A model generated the notes under the pieces. The model saw nothing but the letters and a program-made list of their open reading frames with translations. It searched no databases and was not told where the DNA came from. Position numbers and translations under genes: made by a program. A stretch of 13,316 nucleotides of DNA from Cloacimonetes bacterium UBA5835 (GTDB lineage Bacteria; Cloacimonadota; Cloacimonadia; Cloacimonadales; Cloacimonadaceae). The stretch lies in NCBI GenBank assembly GCA_002432865.1, contig DJGX01000041.1, positions 1 to 13,316 of the forward strand. The letters run 5' to 3'. Positions 6,083 through 13,316 of this stretch are shown here, piece by piece. The first letter of the stretch is position 1. Each line of letters begins with the position of its first letter.

Positions 6083-7759
6083 TTAGTGATAGGCTTTCTT
6101 ACTACTTTCGCGGCTGGGTTGCCAGGGGTGTTCTGATTTGCGTCTACCTTTGCGTTCTGTTTTATTTTCAGTGATGCTTGCCACAATAGGAATTCCCTTG
6201 TATTTGTTTCGGTTAAAGGCCTTAAGCAGTTGATCTTTATAGGATGCATCCAGTGCAATCAGGCAGTGTTCTTTCATAATCTCAATCAAGCCGATCTCGA
6301 TACTTCGGGTAACCTTCATTTGGTTCACAAAGCGCATCAGACCACGCTTGGTAAGGCCATTGTCGCTGCCGATATTCAGCCAGAAAGTAACGAAGCTGAA
6401 GCTCTTTTTATCGCCTTTGGTTTTTGCTTCGTTGCTTTGGTCAAGATCAGGAAGGTCCTTGTAATAATCCAGAAAGCGATTAAATTCCATGGACACGAAA
6501 CGCTGGATCAGCTCTTCACGGGTCATCCAGCTTAGCTTTTTATATACATTGGTAAGGAAGGATTCGATCTCCGCGGTGTTGATTTCAGTGCGTTCCATAG
6601 TATCGATAAAATGATAGAGCTGCTTTTCACAGATTTCCCTTCCCCCCGGAACTTTTTGCCAGATAATGTCCTTTCCCAAGCGTTTTTCGATAACCCTCAA
6701 GATAGATAGTTCCTTGCTATGAACGATGCTAAGACTAATACCGCTTTTTCCCGCTCTGCCGGTTCTGCCTGAACGGTGAATATACACATCCGGTTCGTTG
6801 GGTATGTGGTAATTGATGATGTGGGTAAGGTCATCCACATCCAGTCCGCGGGCGGCCACATCGGTAGCTACCAGCAGTTTAACATATTTTGAGCGGAAAC
6901 GGCTCATCACCAGTTCCCGTTGACCTTGTGACAAATCACCGTGTAGGGCTTCGGCATTATACCCATCGTGTTGTAGTTTGTTAGCAATTTCTTGAGTTTC
7001 GATGCGGGTACGGCAAAAGATGATCCCATAGATCCTGGGGCTCATATCCACAATCCGCTTCAGTGCAAGGTATTTATCTTGGGCATGCACCTTGTAATAA
7101 TAATGGCTGATGTTCTCGGCACCCTTGTTTTGGTTGCCCACGCTGATGTGATGTGGATTGCGCATAAATGTTGTAGCAAGCTGTTCCACCTCCTTGGGCA
7201 TAGTGGCTGAAAAGAGCAGAATCTGTTTGGACTGGGGTGTGTGGCTCATAATCTCAAAGATTTCATCCTTAAAACCCATGTTCAGCATTTCATCGGCCTC
7301 GTCCAATACTAAGCGATTGACCATCTCCAGCTTCAGCACGCCCTGGCGGATCATATCATTTACCCGTCCGGGAGTGCCAGTTACAATGTGCACTCCTTTT
7401 TGCAAAGCTTCCTTTTGTTTGTAAATGGGTGCTCCGCCATACACGGAAGTCAGTCGAATGCGGGGCAGGTACTTAGCATAACTTGTAAGGTCTTTATTTA
7501 TTTGCAAACACAGTTCGCGGGTGGGGCATAAGATCAGGGTTTGCACAGTAAGCTGTTCTATATCTGTTTCGCTGAGAATGGGCAGTCCAAAGGCAGCGGT
7601 TTTGCCAGTACCGGTCTGCGCCAAAGCGATCAAATCTTGGTCGTTTTCCAGCAACCAGGGGATGGTTTCCTCCTGAATGGGAGTGGGGGATATGAAACCA
7701 AGATCCTGAATTGCTCTGAGAATTGGTTCCGGAAGGTTGATATCAGTGAATTTAGTCAA
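6083..7759 (-). CDS. deaD: DEAD-box ATP-dependent RNA helicase with DbpA-like RNA-binding domain
   Basis: A 558-residue cytoplasmic RNA helicase that unwinds RNA in ribosome assembly, cold adaptation or mRNA decay, like DeaD/CsdA. All core motifs are present: Q motif from F4 to Q29, motif I AQTGTGKT (47-54), Ia PTREL (79-83), Ib TPGR (129-132), DEAD (153-156), SAT (184-186), V ATDVAARG (298-305) and VI HRSGRTGRAG (328-337). After a linker, residues about 452-530 match the DbpA/CsdA RNA-binding fold (SFVTFWLNIGSDNGLTKRGL), and the last 30 residues form a basic tail (KTERKGRRKSEH) suited to RNA contact. The start is a TTG at 7759 with AAAAAGGA upstream at a long spacing; it places the Q motif normally, and no upstream ATG fits. 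It diverges from the MutS-like operon. The choice of deaD rather than another DEAD-box paralogue is by architecture only. Confidence 0.9.
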   Translation of the reverse strand: MTKFTDINLPEPILRAIQDLGFISPTPIQEETIPWLLENDQDLIALAQTGTGKTAAFGLPILSETDIEQLTVQTLILCPTRELCLQINKDLTSYAKYLPRIRLTSVYGGAPIYKQKEALQKGVHIVTGTPGRVNDMIRQGVLKLEMVNRLVLDEADEMLNMGFKDEIFEIMSHTPQSKQILLFSATMPKEVEQLATTFMRNPHHISVGNQNKGAENISHYYYKVHAQDKYLALKRIVDMSPRIYGIIFCRTRIETQEIANKLQHDGYNAEALHGDLSQGQRELVMSRFRSKYVKLLVATDVAARGLDVDDLTHIINYHIPNEPDVYIHRSGRTGRAGKSGISLSIVHSKELSILRVIEKRLGKDIIWQKVPGGREICEKQLYHFIDTMERTEINTAEIESFLTNVYKKLSWMTREELIQRFVSMEFNRFLDYYKDLPDLDQSNEAKTKGDKKSFSFVTFWLNIGSDNGLTKRGLMRFVNQMKVTRSIEIGLIEIMKEHCLIALDASYKDQLLKAFNRNKYKGIPIVASITENKTERKGRRKSEHPWQPSRESSKKAYH

Positions 7760-7983
7760 TGTGAGGGGATTCCTTTTTGTAAATTTCGAGCCAAACTGAA
7801 GAGGGAGTCATTTCTGTCTAGCATTTGTTTTCTCAGGCTTGGGTAGTAAAGGTAAAAGGTATCTGTTCTTATTATTCTTTCCTATCAGCTGCAAATATTT
7901 GTTAGCCAAAATTGGAGGGATGACAGGAATGGTCTTCTTGGCATTCAATAATCTGGTATAGTAAGGCACCCTCAGAAAAATGA

Positions 7984-8011
7984 TTGACAGCAGCAGCAAC
8001 TGATATAAAAT
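7984..8011 (+). promoter_or_regulatory. Promoter of the MutS-like/ThrE/HD operon
   Basis: TTGACA (7984-7989), 16 bases, then TAAAAT (8006-8011): a full -35 match and five of six in the -10. A transcript would begin near 8018, just before a GAGGTT ribosome site and the ATG at 8032. This rules out the in-frame ATG at 7984 as the start. Confidence 0.6.
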
Positions 8012-8031
8012 GCCATTATGAGGTTGATTTT

Positions 8032-9627
8032 ATGCAAAAGAATATGAAAGAAGCGCTGTTTCTGGATAAACTGTTTGTTCTGTTGGAAACTCAGGGCGAA
8101 GTTATGGAAGCCGTAAAACACCAGAAACTTAATAAAAAACACTATAGCTTTGAGGAGCTTACAGCTCATAATCGAAAGACGGAAAACTTATTAAAAGCCA
8201 TTTCTAAAAATAAAGCACTGGAAGCAAAGTTAGAAGGAATTTTCCATGAACTTTCCGTTCTGCCTCTAAAGCATATACACACTAATGAGCGTTTAGATCT
8301 AAACGAGCTTTTTGAAATAAAATCCTTTCTTTTCTATTACCTTCATCTGAAACAGACCTTGCAGGAAAATAAATTGGATTGCTTACATCCGCTTCCGGAT
8401 ATGCAAAATCTGTTTACTTTACTTGACCCTGAAGGTAATAATCTGCCTACTTTTCGGATTTATCCTTCCTATTCACCTCTTTTGATAAAACTTACCCAAA
8501 GGCAATTTGCCATCGCTAACCGCTTAAAAGAAGTGCGTAATAGAGATTTGGAGAATGCCAGAAAAGAACTTGGTTACCCTACTCTGAAAGAAGAATTCAC
8601 TCTTTCCCGCAATAGGAAAGAACAACTGGAAGCAATTTTGGCTTCTCAATATTTTATTGTAGTTTCCGAAGGACTGGCAAATTACAATTTCCGTTTAGCT
8701 GATTCTAAAGAAGCTGCAGAATTGAAAACAGAATTACACCAACTCTCCATTCTGCTTACAGAAGAAGAAAACAGAATTTTAAGCTCTCTAACTGCACAGA
8801 TCCAAAAAGATTTTAATCTCCTGGAACAAGCATATAACGGTGCCAGTGAATATGCCTGGAATTTTTGCCTGGCTAAATTTGCTTTGCAATATGATTGCTG
8901 CTTGCCGGTTTTAACTAATAACTCTGAAGGAATCAGCATTTCTCAGGCTGTCAATTTACCGCTTAAGCTCTTTCTGGAGAATATAAAACGCAAATATCAA
9001 CCCCTGGAAATTAAACTCTCCCGAAAAGACAATCTAATTACCGGTCCCAATATGGGTGGAAAAAGTAGTGCTCTAATAACTATCGGACAAATATGCACGC
9101 TGGCTTCTTTAGGAATACCCTTACCCGCTAAAAATGCTAAATTGCCTATTTACGACGAAGTATATTATAATCATGATACGGGTGAAAACAGTGAAACCCT
9201 TAGTTCCTTTGCGCGGGAAGTGGTTTCGCTATCTACGATGTTACAACATAAAGGCAAAAAACTCATCTTGCTGGATGAATTTGCTAAAGGTACTAATCCG
9301 GAAGAAGGAGAGGCAATTTGTGTAGCTACCCTTAAGTATTTAATAAACAGTGAACATACTTTAATTTCTGCCACACATTTCAGTGCTCCCACTGAACTAT
9401 CCGGATTATCTCATTTCTGCATAAAAGGTATTGATGAGAAAAGCTTGAAACGGCTTGAACAGATGAAAGATAGCAGTTTAGAAACTCGTCTTGCTCTTCT
9501 TTCTGAAGCAATGGATTATTCTCTGATGCCTGTGTCCGAAAATACAAATCCTCCTAAATGCGCAATTAGGATTGCTGGTATTTTAGGCCTACCTCAAGAA
9601 ATATTGGAAATGTTAGCCAAGGAGTAA
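8032..9627 (+). CDS. MutS-family ATPase lacking the mismatch-recognition domain
   Basis: A 531-residue protein with a MutS-type ABC ATPase at its end: Walker A GPNMGGKS (338-345), a signature-like ETLSSFAREV (388-397), Walker B LILLDEF (411-417) and ATH (447-449). The N-terminal ~330 residues are helical, like MutS lever/clamp regions, and lack the mismatch-binding FxE motif, so canonical mismatch repair is unlikely. There is also no Smr domain, unlike MutS2. Related MutS-like ATPases (KamB/KamC) sit in lysine- and ornithine-aminomutase clusters, where their role is unsettled; homology to them is a possibility, not shown. I chose ATG 8032 because a promoter ends at 8011 and GAGGTT lies seven bases upstream. 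Its stop and the next start are one base apart (TAATATG), and the AAGGAG for the next gene lies in its last codons, so it is coupled to the ThrE genes. Confidence 0.82.
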   Translation: MQKNMKEALFLDKLFVLLETQGEVMEAVKHQKLNKKHYSFEELTAHNRKTENLLKAISKNKALEAKLEGIFHELSVLPLKHIHTNERLDLNELFEIKSFLFYYLHLKQTLQENKLDCLHPLPDMQNLFTLLDPEGNNLPTFRIYPSYSPLLIKLTQRQFAIANRLKEVRNRDLENARKELGYPTLKEEFTLSRNRKEQLEAILASQYFIVVSEGLANYNFRLADSKEAAELKTELHQLSILLTEEENRILSSLTAQIQKDFNLLEQAYNGASEYAWNFCLAKFALQYDCCLPVLTNNSEGISISQAVNLPLKLFLENIKRKYQPLEIKLSRKDNLITGPNMGGKSSALITIGQICTLASLGIPLPAKNAKLPIYDEVYYNHDTGENSETLSSFAREVVSLSTMLQHKGKKLILLDEFAKGTNPEEGEAICVATLKYLINSEHTLISATHFSAPTELSGLSHFCIKGIDEKSLKRLEQMKDSSLETRLALLSEAMDYSLMPVSENTNPPKCAIRIAGILGLPQEILEMLAKE

Positions 9628-9628
9628 T

Positions 9629-10420
9629 ATGCAAAAAATTAAACCCCAACAAGTTATCGACCTGGCTATTGAAGCAGGACGCATTATTTTACAAAGCGGA
9701 GGAACTACAAATCGCGTAGAATTGATGATGCGTAAGGTTTGTAACTGTTTTGGTTATCCCAAAACAGAATCCTATGTTACTCCAACGGGTATCTTTATCA
9801 GCGTTAAAGATGAATACGGCAGTATCTTCACCAGCATCAAAAGAATAGATAATCGGCGCATAGACTTGGGGAAAATAACTAGCATCAGTAGAATGGTTAA
9901 TTGTATGCAGCTAAAACCACCTTCAGAACAAGATTACAATGAACAGCTTATAGATTTTGAAGAAGAACTGAAAAAAATAGATACTGAAAACCCCTGGCCT
10001 TCTTGGCTGAAGGACCTTTGTGGAGGTGGTACTAGTGGTTTTTTTTGTTTGCTTTTTGGTGGTTCCTGGGCTGAATTCGCTGTTGCTTTTACTATTGGAG
10101 TTATCGTTACTTTCGGCTTAAAATATCTGGAAAAATTGGCTTTTAATAACTTCCTCCTGAATGCTATTGCTGCTGCTCTGATTGTTTTACTGGCAAAAAC
10201 AATAGATATCTTTGTGCCTTATATTCGCTTGGATAATATCATCATTGGAGGCATTATGTTACTTGTTCCCGGACTTTCAATTACTAATGCTATGCGCGAT
10301 ACGATGAGCGGAGATTTAGTAGCTGGAACAGCCAGAGCTGTAGAAGCTTTTTTTATAACGGTTGGAATCGTGGCGGGAAGTGCTTCTATGCTTAAAATCT
10401 TGTCACTTTGGGGATATTAA
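9629..10420 (+). CDS. ThrE-type exporter, N-terminal subunit (DUF1212/YjjP-like)
   Basis: A 263-residue inner-membrane protein. Residues 1-125 are the soluble ThrE N-terminal domain (DLAIEAGRIILQSGGTTNRV, SYVTPTGIF, RIDNRRIDLGKI). Residues about 131-258 carry about five membrane segments, with the family motif MLLVPGLSITNAMRD at 210-224. In Corynebacterium ThrE exports threonine and serine as one polypeptide; in many bacteria it is split into a YjjP-like and a YjjB-like subunit (YjjP/YjjB act in succinate export in E. coli), as here. AAGGAG precedes the ATG closely. Its TAA shares a base with the next gene's ATG. The real substrate cannot be read from sequence; an amino acid or a dicarboxylate are both possible. 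Confidence 0.9.
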   Translation: MQKIKPQQVIDLAIEAGRIILQSGGTTNRVELMMRKVCNCFGYPKTESYVTPTGIFISVKDEYGSIFTSIKRIDNRRIDLGKITSISRMVNCMQLKPPSEQDYNEQLIDFEEELKKIDTENPWPSWLKDLCGGGTSGFFCLLFGGSWAEFAVAFTIGVIVTFGLKYLEKLAFNNFLLNAIAAALIVLLAKTIDIFVPYIRLDNIIIGGIMLLVPGLSITNAMRDTMSGDLVAGTARAVEAFFITVGIVAGSASMLKILSLWGY

Positions 10421-10872
10421 TGAAACCTTTTGATGGTTTAACTTTAATGCAATTCCTTTGGGCTTTCTTAGCTATTTTGGGCTTCTCCATTCGCTCCAAC
10501 CTGAAAGGGATCAAAATCTTATTTACAGCTTTAAGTGGAGGACTTTGCTGGTTTTTTTATCTAATTGTGTTATATTATAGTAAGTCAGTATTATTTTCTG
10601 TGTTTATAGCCATTATTGTAGTTTGCATTTATTCTGAAATACTGGCACCACGGTTAAAAACACCAGTTTCTGTTTTTGTAACTTGTGCCATTATTCCTTT
10701 GGTTCCAGGACGCGGACTATTTAATTCAATGCAACTTTATATAGCTGGTGACAATCTAAATGCTTCCAAAACTATTTTACAAACCTTACTTATCGCTGGA
10801 ACCATTTCGATAGCTATTGCTATTGTGTCCTCCGTTACAAATTTAATAAACAAACTGATGAACAGATTTTAG
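10420..10872 (+). CDS. ThrE-type exporter, C-terminal subunit (DUF3815/YjjB-like)
   Basis: A 150-residue integral membrane protein with four to five hydrophobic segments and the ThrE_2 motif IIPLVPGRGLFNSM (91-104), mirroring the VPG motif in its partner. It should pair with the preceding gene product to make the full exporter. I chose ATG 10420, which overlaps the previous TAA by one base, over a TTG at 10408: stop-start overlap suits coupled translation and equal amounts of both subunits. The ribosome site is weak (GGGG six bases upstream), also consistent with coupling. Confidence 0.88.
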   Translation: MKPFDGLTLMQFLWAFLAILGFSIRSNLKGIKILFTALSGGLCWFFYLIVLYYSKSVLFSVFIAIIVVCIYSEILAPRLKTPVSVFVTCAIIPLVPGRGLFNSMQLYIAGDNLNASKTILQTLLIAGTISIAIAIVSSVTNLINKLMNRF

Positions 10873-10884
10873 GAGAAAAACAAT

Positions 10885-11691
10885 ATGTATAAATCAGTTA
10901 AACAACAACTTCTGGAACAGCGTATCTTAAAATTGCTTTCCGGCAAAGCACTTAAAACCGCTGAATGGCTATTTGCCAATCCTGAACTACAAGCGGCTCA
11001 AGAATATGCTAATATAGTATCTATTAAGCGTTTGGGCTATAATGATCATGGCCCTGTTCATACACGTAAAGCAACTTTTAATGCGATCAAGATGTTCAAA
11101 TTGCTCAATCAGGCAGAAATAAAAATGAACCTTGAAAAAGAAGGTGCTGGTACTGCAGACGATTCACTCACCGCTGTTATTTTAGCTTCATTACTACATG
11201 ATCTGGGTATGGCTATTACTCGCGATTCTCATGAATTGCTCTCTATTCAGCTTGCCCTGCCATATATTGACGCAGTATTAAACACTTTACATAGTGATGA
11301 AGAAATAAATGTTAGAACCGCTATCCGCTCTCTTGCCATTGAAGGAATCTTTGGACATATGGCCACCCGGAAAATTAATTCTCTGGAAGCTGGATTAGTT
11401 TTAATTGGTGATGGTAGTGATATGGAAAAAGGTAGAGCCAGAATACCCACTATGCTTTCTTCCAAAGCTCGCGTTGGAGATATTCATCGCACTTCCGCTT
11501 CTGCTATTCAAAAAGTGAAAATCTTTAAAGGACAGGAAAAACCGATCAATATAACCGTAGAAATGAATGCCTCCGTTGGCTTTTTTCAGATCGAAGAAGT
11601 GTTTTTCCCTAAAATAAATACCAGCCCCGTGAAACCCTATATTGAACTTTTTGCAGGAGTTACAGATAGAGAAATGCTTAAGTATTTGTAG
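10885..11691 (+). CDS. HD-domain metal-dependent phosphohydrolase (COG3294-like)
   Basis: A 268-residue soluble protein with an HD hydrolase domain. The metal ligands appear as H55 and H59 in YNDHGPVH, H105-D106 in LLHDLGM, nearby D114/H116 in RDSHE, and D176/D179 in GDGSDMEKGRARIP; the last motif I associate with an uncharacterised HD group. HD enzymes usually cleave phosphate esters of nucleotides or cyclic nucleotides; the substrate here is unknown. The C-terminal 60 residues (ITVEMNASVGFFQIEEVFF) are a beta-rich tail. AGGAG sits eight bases before the ATG and only 12 bases separate it from the exporter, so it is the fourth gene of the operon. No clear terminator follows apart from a short GGGTTT-TGG-AAACCC hairpin. 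Confidence 0.85.
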   Translation: MYKSVKQQLLEQRILKLLSGKALKTAEWLFANPELQAAQEYANIVSIKRLGYNDHGPVHTRKATFNAIKMFKLLNQAEIKMNLEKEGAGTADDSLTAVILASLLHDLGMAITRDSHELLSIQLALPYIDAVLNTLHSDEEINVRTAIRSLAIEGIFGHMATRKINSLEAGLVLIGDGSDMEKGRARIPTMLSSKARVGDIHRTSASAIQKVKIFKGQEKPINITVEMNASVGFFQIEEVFFPKINTSPVKPYIELFAGVTDREMLKYL

Positions 11692-11713
11692 GTCTTGAGC
11701 AAGGATAAGCGCA

Positions 11714-11728
11714 GGGTTTTGGAAACCC
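11714..11728 (+). terminator. Short hairpin after the HD gene
   Basis: GGGTTT-TGG-AAACCC lies 22 bases after the operon's last stop codon. It is symmetric, so it could fold in either transcript, but no T-run follows it on the plus strand. A weak candidate for the operon's end. Confidence 0.3.
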
Positions 11729-11906
11729 ATATCAAAATCCCATTAATGCAACAGAATATTTTATTATGTCTCAACTCTTCCGTCGGGTGTTTGTAGATGG
11801 TTATAGAATGATGTGCGGGTTCATTGATTATATATAGGAATAGTTAATAATGGGATCCATCGCGGCCAATACAAGAATTGAATAAAAGCACTTGTTTTCT
11901 TTTTCC

Positions 11907-12086
11907 TTATTTTAAGGTCAGTTTCGTTGATGAACTTTGTCCGAGTAATGTGTTTACCTTTGCGAAACATACACCGCTTGCCAATTTGTTTTGCATTGTA
12001 TCTCTTCCATCAATAATGTTAGTGGAGTAAATATTTGTAGTGCAAAATACCAGTATCGCAATATAATAATAAACTCTATGTTTCAC
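11907..12086 (-). CDS. 59-residue exported mini-protein: signal peptide plus sorting-domain tail
   Basis: GTG at 12086-12084 is the start: AGGAG lies six bases upstream, and the previous gene's TAG overlaps it by one base (ATAGTG). Residues 1-23 are a signal peptide (MKHRVYYYIAILVFCTTNIY). Residues 25-59 (IDGRDTMQNKLASGVCFAKV and on to STKLTLK) match the final strands of a FlgD-like C-terminal sorting domain; compare DGTDEQNRKVGSGVYLVRL at the end of the beta-helix protein at 3126-5501. So the export signal is joined almost directly to the sorting tail, with no passenger. It may be an internal-deletion relic, or a small cargo kept on purpose; the well-formed start and coupling argue that it is translated. 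Confidence 0.6.
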   Translation of the reverse strand: MKHRVYYYIAILVFCTTNIYSTNIIDGRDTMQNKLASGVCFAKVNTLLGQSSSTKLTLK

Positions 12087-13105
12087 TATTTTCTCCTTGT
12101 CAAAGCACAATAGAAATATACCATTGATCCATCCCAAGCGCTTGCTAAGCTCCCTATTCGAGATATCGACACATTGGATGGGATACCGGCAACTAATTCG
12201 CTTACATGATTACCAACTGAATATTTCCAAATTTTATCAAGGTATTTGGGAACATAAAAAATGACATCACCTGATTGAGAAGATGAGAAAAATCCATGAC
12301 CACCCATATCAACTCCTGTCTCAATAATTTCCTCGCTACAATTAAGTAAGTTGATAATTTTGAGCACGCCCGGATCATAGATCAAGTGAATTTGGTCATC
12401 TGACAAATTAAACCGATGAGTTTCAGCACAGCCAGTACCTACATTTTCAAGATCAGTACCGTCAAGATTACACCTTTTTAGCTGACTAGATATAGTGAAA
12501 TACAACTTTTTGTCCCTTTCGTTGTAAACTAAGTTGTCAAGATAGTGTCCGAGAGATGTTAGATTAACGATTTCCTGAGTTTCCATATTTATGTAAGCTC
12601 CATAGTTTGTGTAATCTTTATGCTGGTTGATCTGGGTATGTGAACTGAAGCACAGGATGTTTCCAGATTTTGAAATCACAGGATTTTTAAAACGACTTTC
12701 AGAGATATTTGATGTTAATTGTCTTAGGTGCAAAGAAGGGTACATAAGTTCATATAGATTCCTATTAGCACTAAAATACATCTTAGAGCCATCAGGTAAC
12801 TGTGAAACTCTGCATATCTTGTCATTTATTAAAGTATCAGCTGTTATCTTAACTAAGCTCAGGCTTTGCGGATCAAGCAACCACATAGCATTGGAGTAGA
12901 TTAGAAGTTTTCCATCAACTGTGGAGTACATTTCTTCGATGCCTGATGTAATGTTTGGATCTTTTTGGATCAATCTAAAATTTGTCCCATCGGCATTTAT
13001 GCTACACAACCATTCCTCTGTTGGTATGGCAAGAGGATGTGTTGTGCAAGAATTCAACACAAACAGCATTCCCACCAATAAAACCAGATATAAATATCTT
13101 TTCAT
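12086..13105 (-). CDS. Lipoprotein with TolB/WD40-like beta-propeller
   Basis: A 339-residue lipoprotein. AGGAGG lies five bases before the ATG. The signal peptide ends in the lipobox LNSC, with Cys20 as the lipidated residue. The rest is a string of propeller-like repeats, with INADGTNFRLI (36-46), LPDGSKMYFSANRNLYEL (103-120), ISKSGNILCFSS (144-155) and CNLDGTDLENV (212-222) resembling the TolB/WD40-like (PD40) blades that often read '.DGT.L..LT'. It is anchored in a membrane, probably at the periplasmic face or cell surface, and may be a scaffold. Function is unknown. The gene lies between an upstream gene whose stop is 9 bases from its start and a downstream gene that overlaps its stop, so the three are an operon. 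Confidence 0.8.
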   Translation of the reverse strand: MKRYLYLVLLVGMLFVLNSCTTHPLAIPTEEWLCSINADGTNFRLIQKDPNITSGIEEMYSTVDGKLLIYSNAMWLLDPQSLSLVKITADTLINDKICRVSQLPDGSKMYFSANRNLYELMYPSLHLRQLTSNISESRFKNPVISKSGNILCFSSHTQINQHKDYTNYGAYINMETQEIVNLTSLGHYLDNLVYNERDKKLYFTISSQLKRCNLDGTDLENVGTGCAETHRFNLSDDQIHLIYDPGVLKIINLLNCSEEIIETGVDMGGHGFFSSSQSGDVIFYVPKYLDKIWKYSVGNHVSELVAGIPSNVSISRIGSLASAWDGSMVYFYCALTRRK

Positions 13106-13114
13106 TTCTTCCTC

Positions 13115-13316
13115 CTATCTATCTGATCTTTGGAATTCTTGGATTTGGTACTTACTTTGTTTCACCAGTCCTGCGTTACCTTCATAAACATACATCATAG
13201 TGTCAGGAATCGCTGTTACATCAATCGTAAACACTGAATCTATAACAGCATTTGATCCCGCTGTTTTCCATTCAATGGAATATGCAGCGATGTTGTCTGC
13301 CTCATTATCTGCGAAT
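13115..13316 (-). CDS. C-terminal end of an unknown gene (runs off the right edge)
   Basis: The minus strand is open from the window edge to a TAG at 13117-13115, giving the last 66 residues of a protein. It begins FADNEADNIAAYSIEW in the visible part and ends KYQIQEFQRSDR. The alternation of hydrophobic and polar residues (SNAVIDSVFTIDVTAI) suggests a beta-rich or extracellular domain. The next gene's AGGAGG starts right after the stop, so it is the upstream gene of the lipoprotein operon. I do not recognise a family. Confidence 0.55.
   Translation of the reverse strand, partial: FADNEADNIAAYSIEWKTAGSNAVIDSVFTIDVTAIPDTMMYVYEGNAGLVKQSKYQIQEFQRSDR

Noticed and set aside
7808..7999. Minus-strand 63-codon ORF upstream of the helicase (contains PVIPPILANKYLQLIG)
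   Set aside because: Its codons look partly protein-like, but there is no ribosome site, it overlaps the promoter of the divergent operon, and I recognise no family. It could be a real small gene or a remnant, but the evidence is too thin to list.
7984..8031. Upstream ATG at 7984 as the start of the MutS-like gene
   Set aside because: It sits on the TTGACA of a good promoter and lacks a ribosome site, whereas 8032 has GAGGTT at proper spacing.
8032..9627. Canonical mismatch-repair MutS or MutS2
   Set aside because: It is too short, lacks the N-terminal mismatch-binding FxE region, and has no Smr domain.

Overview
The window looks like a piece of a bacterial chromosome with an integrated Mu-type transposable element at its left end and ordinary-looking, AT-rich genes to its right. 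The mix suggests Candidatus Cloacimonadota or a neighbouring phylum: a secreted beta-helix protein and a mini-protein both end in a FlgD-like C-terminal sorting domain, next to a WD40-like lipoprotein, a MutS-like ATPase and a two-piece ThrE exporter. This is an inference from protein style; no marker gene is present.

Region 1 (1 to about 2600) is a Mu-like element read inward from one end. A self-cleaving LexA/CI-type repressor (1656-2384, +) faces away from a leftward operon with a small winged-helix protein (808-1143, -) and a DDE transposase that runs off the left edge (<1-821, -). The 1417-1655 gap holds a perfect operator-like palindrome and -35/-10 elements. The leader of the leftward operon carries seven copies of an 11-bp word, CCACTTGGACA or a one-base variant, mostly spaced near whole helical turns. 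Related words recur in the non-coding DNA after the repressor (2405-2580), where the element end should lie.

Region 2 (2756-5501, +) has a small single-pass membrane protein, a 13-bp perfect hairpin, and a 791-residue secreted beta-helix protein with a C-terminal sorting domain.

Region 3 (5502-6082) is a gene desert with the frameshifted, truncated start of an IS transposase and, just beyond it, a 118-bp structure bounded by 22-bp inverted repeats.

Region 4 (6083-11691) has a DEAD-box RNA helicase (-), diverging from a compact four-gene operon (+): MutS-like ATPase, ThrE N-half, ThrE C-half and an HD phosphohydrolase. A good promoter sits just upstream of the first gene, and the spacing implies translational coupling.

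Region 5 (11907-13316, -) is a tight leftward operon: the end of an unknown gene, a WD40-like lipoprotein, and a 59-residue protein that is little more than a signal peptide fused to the end of a sorting domain.
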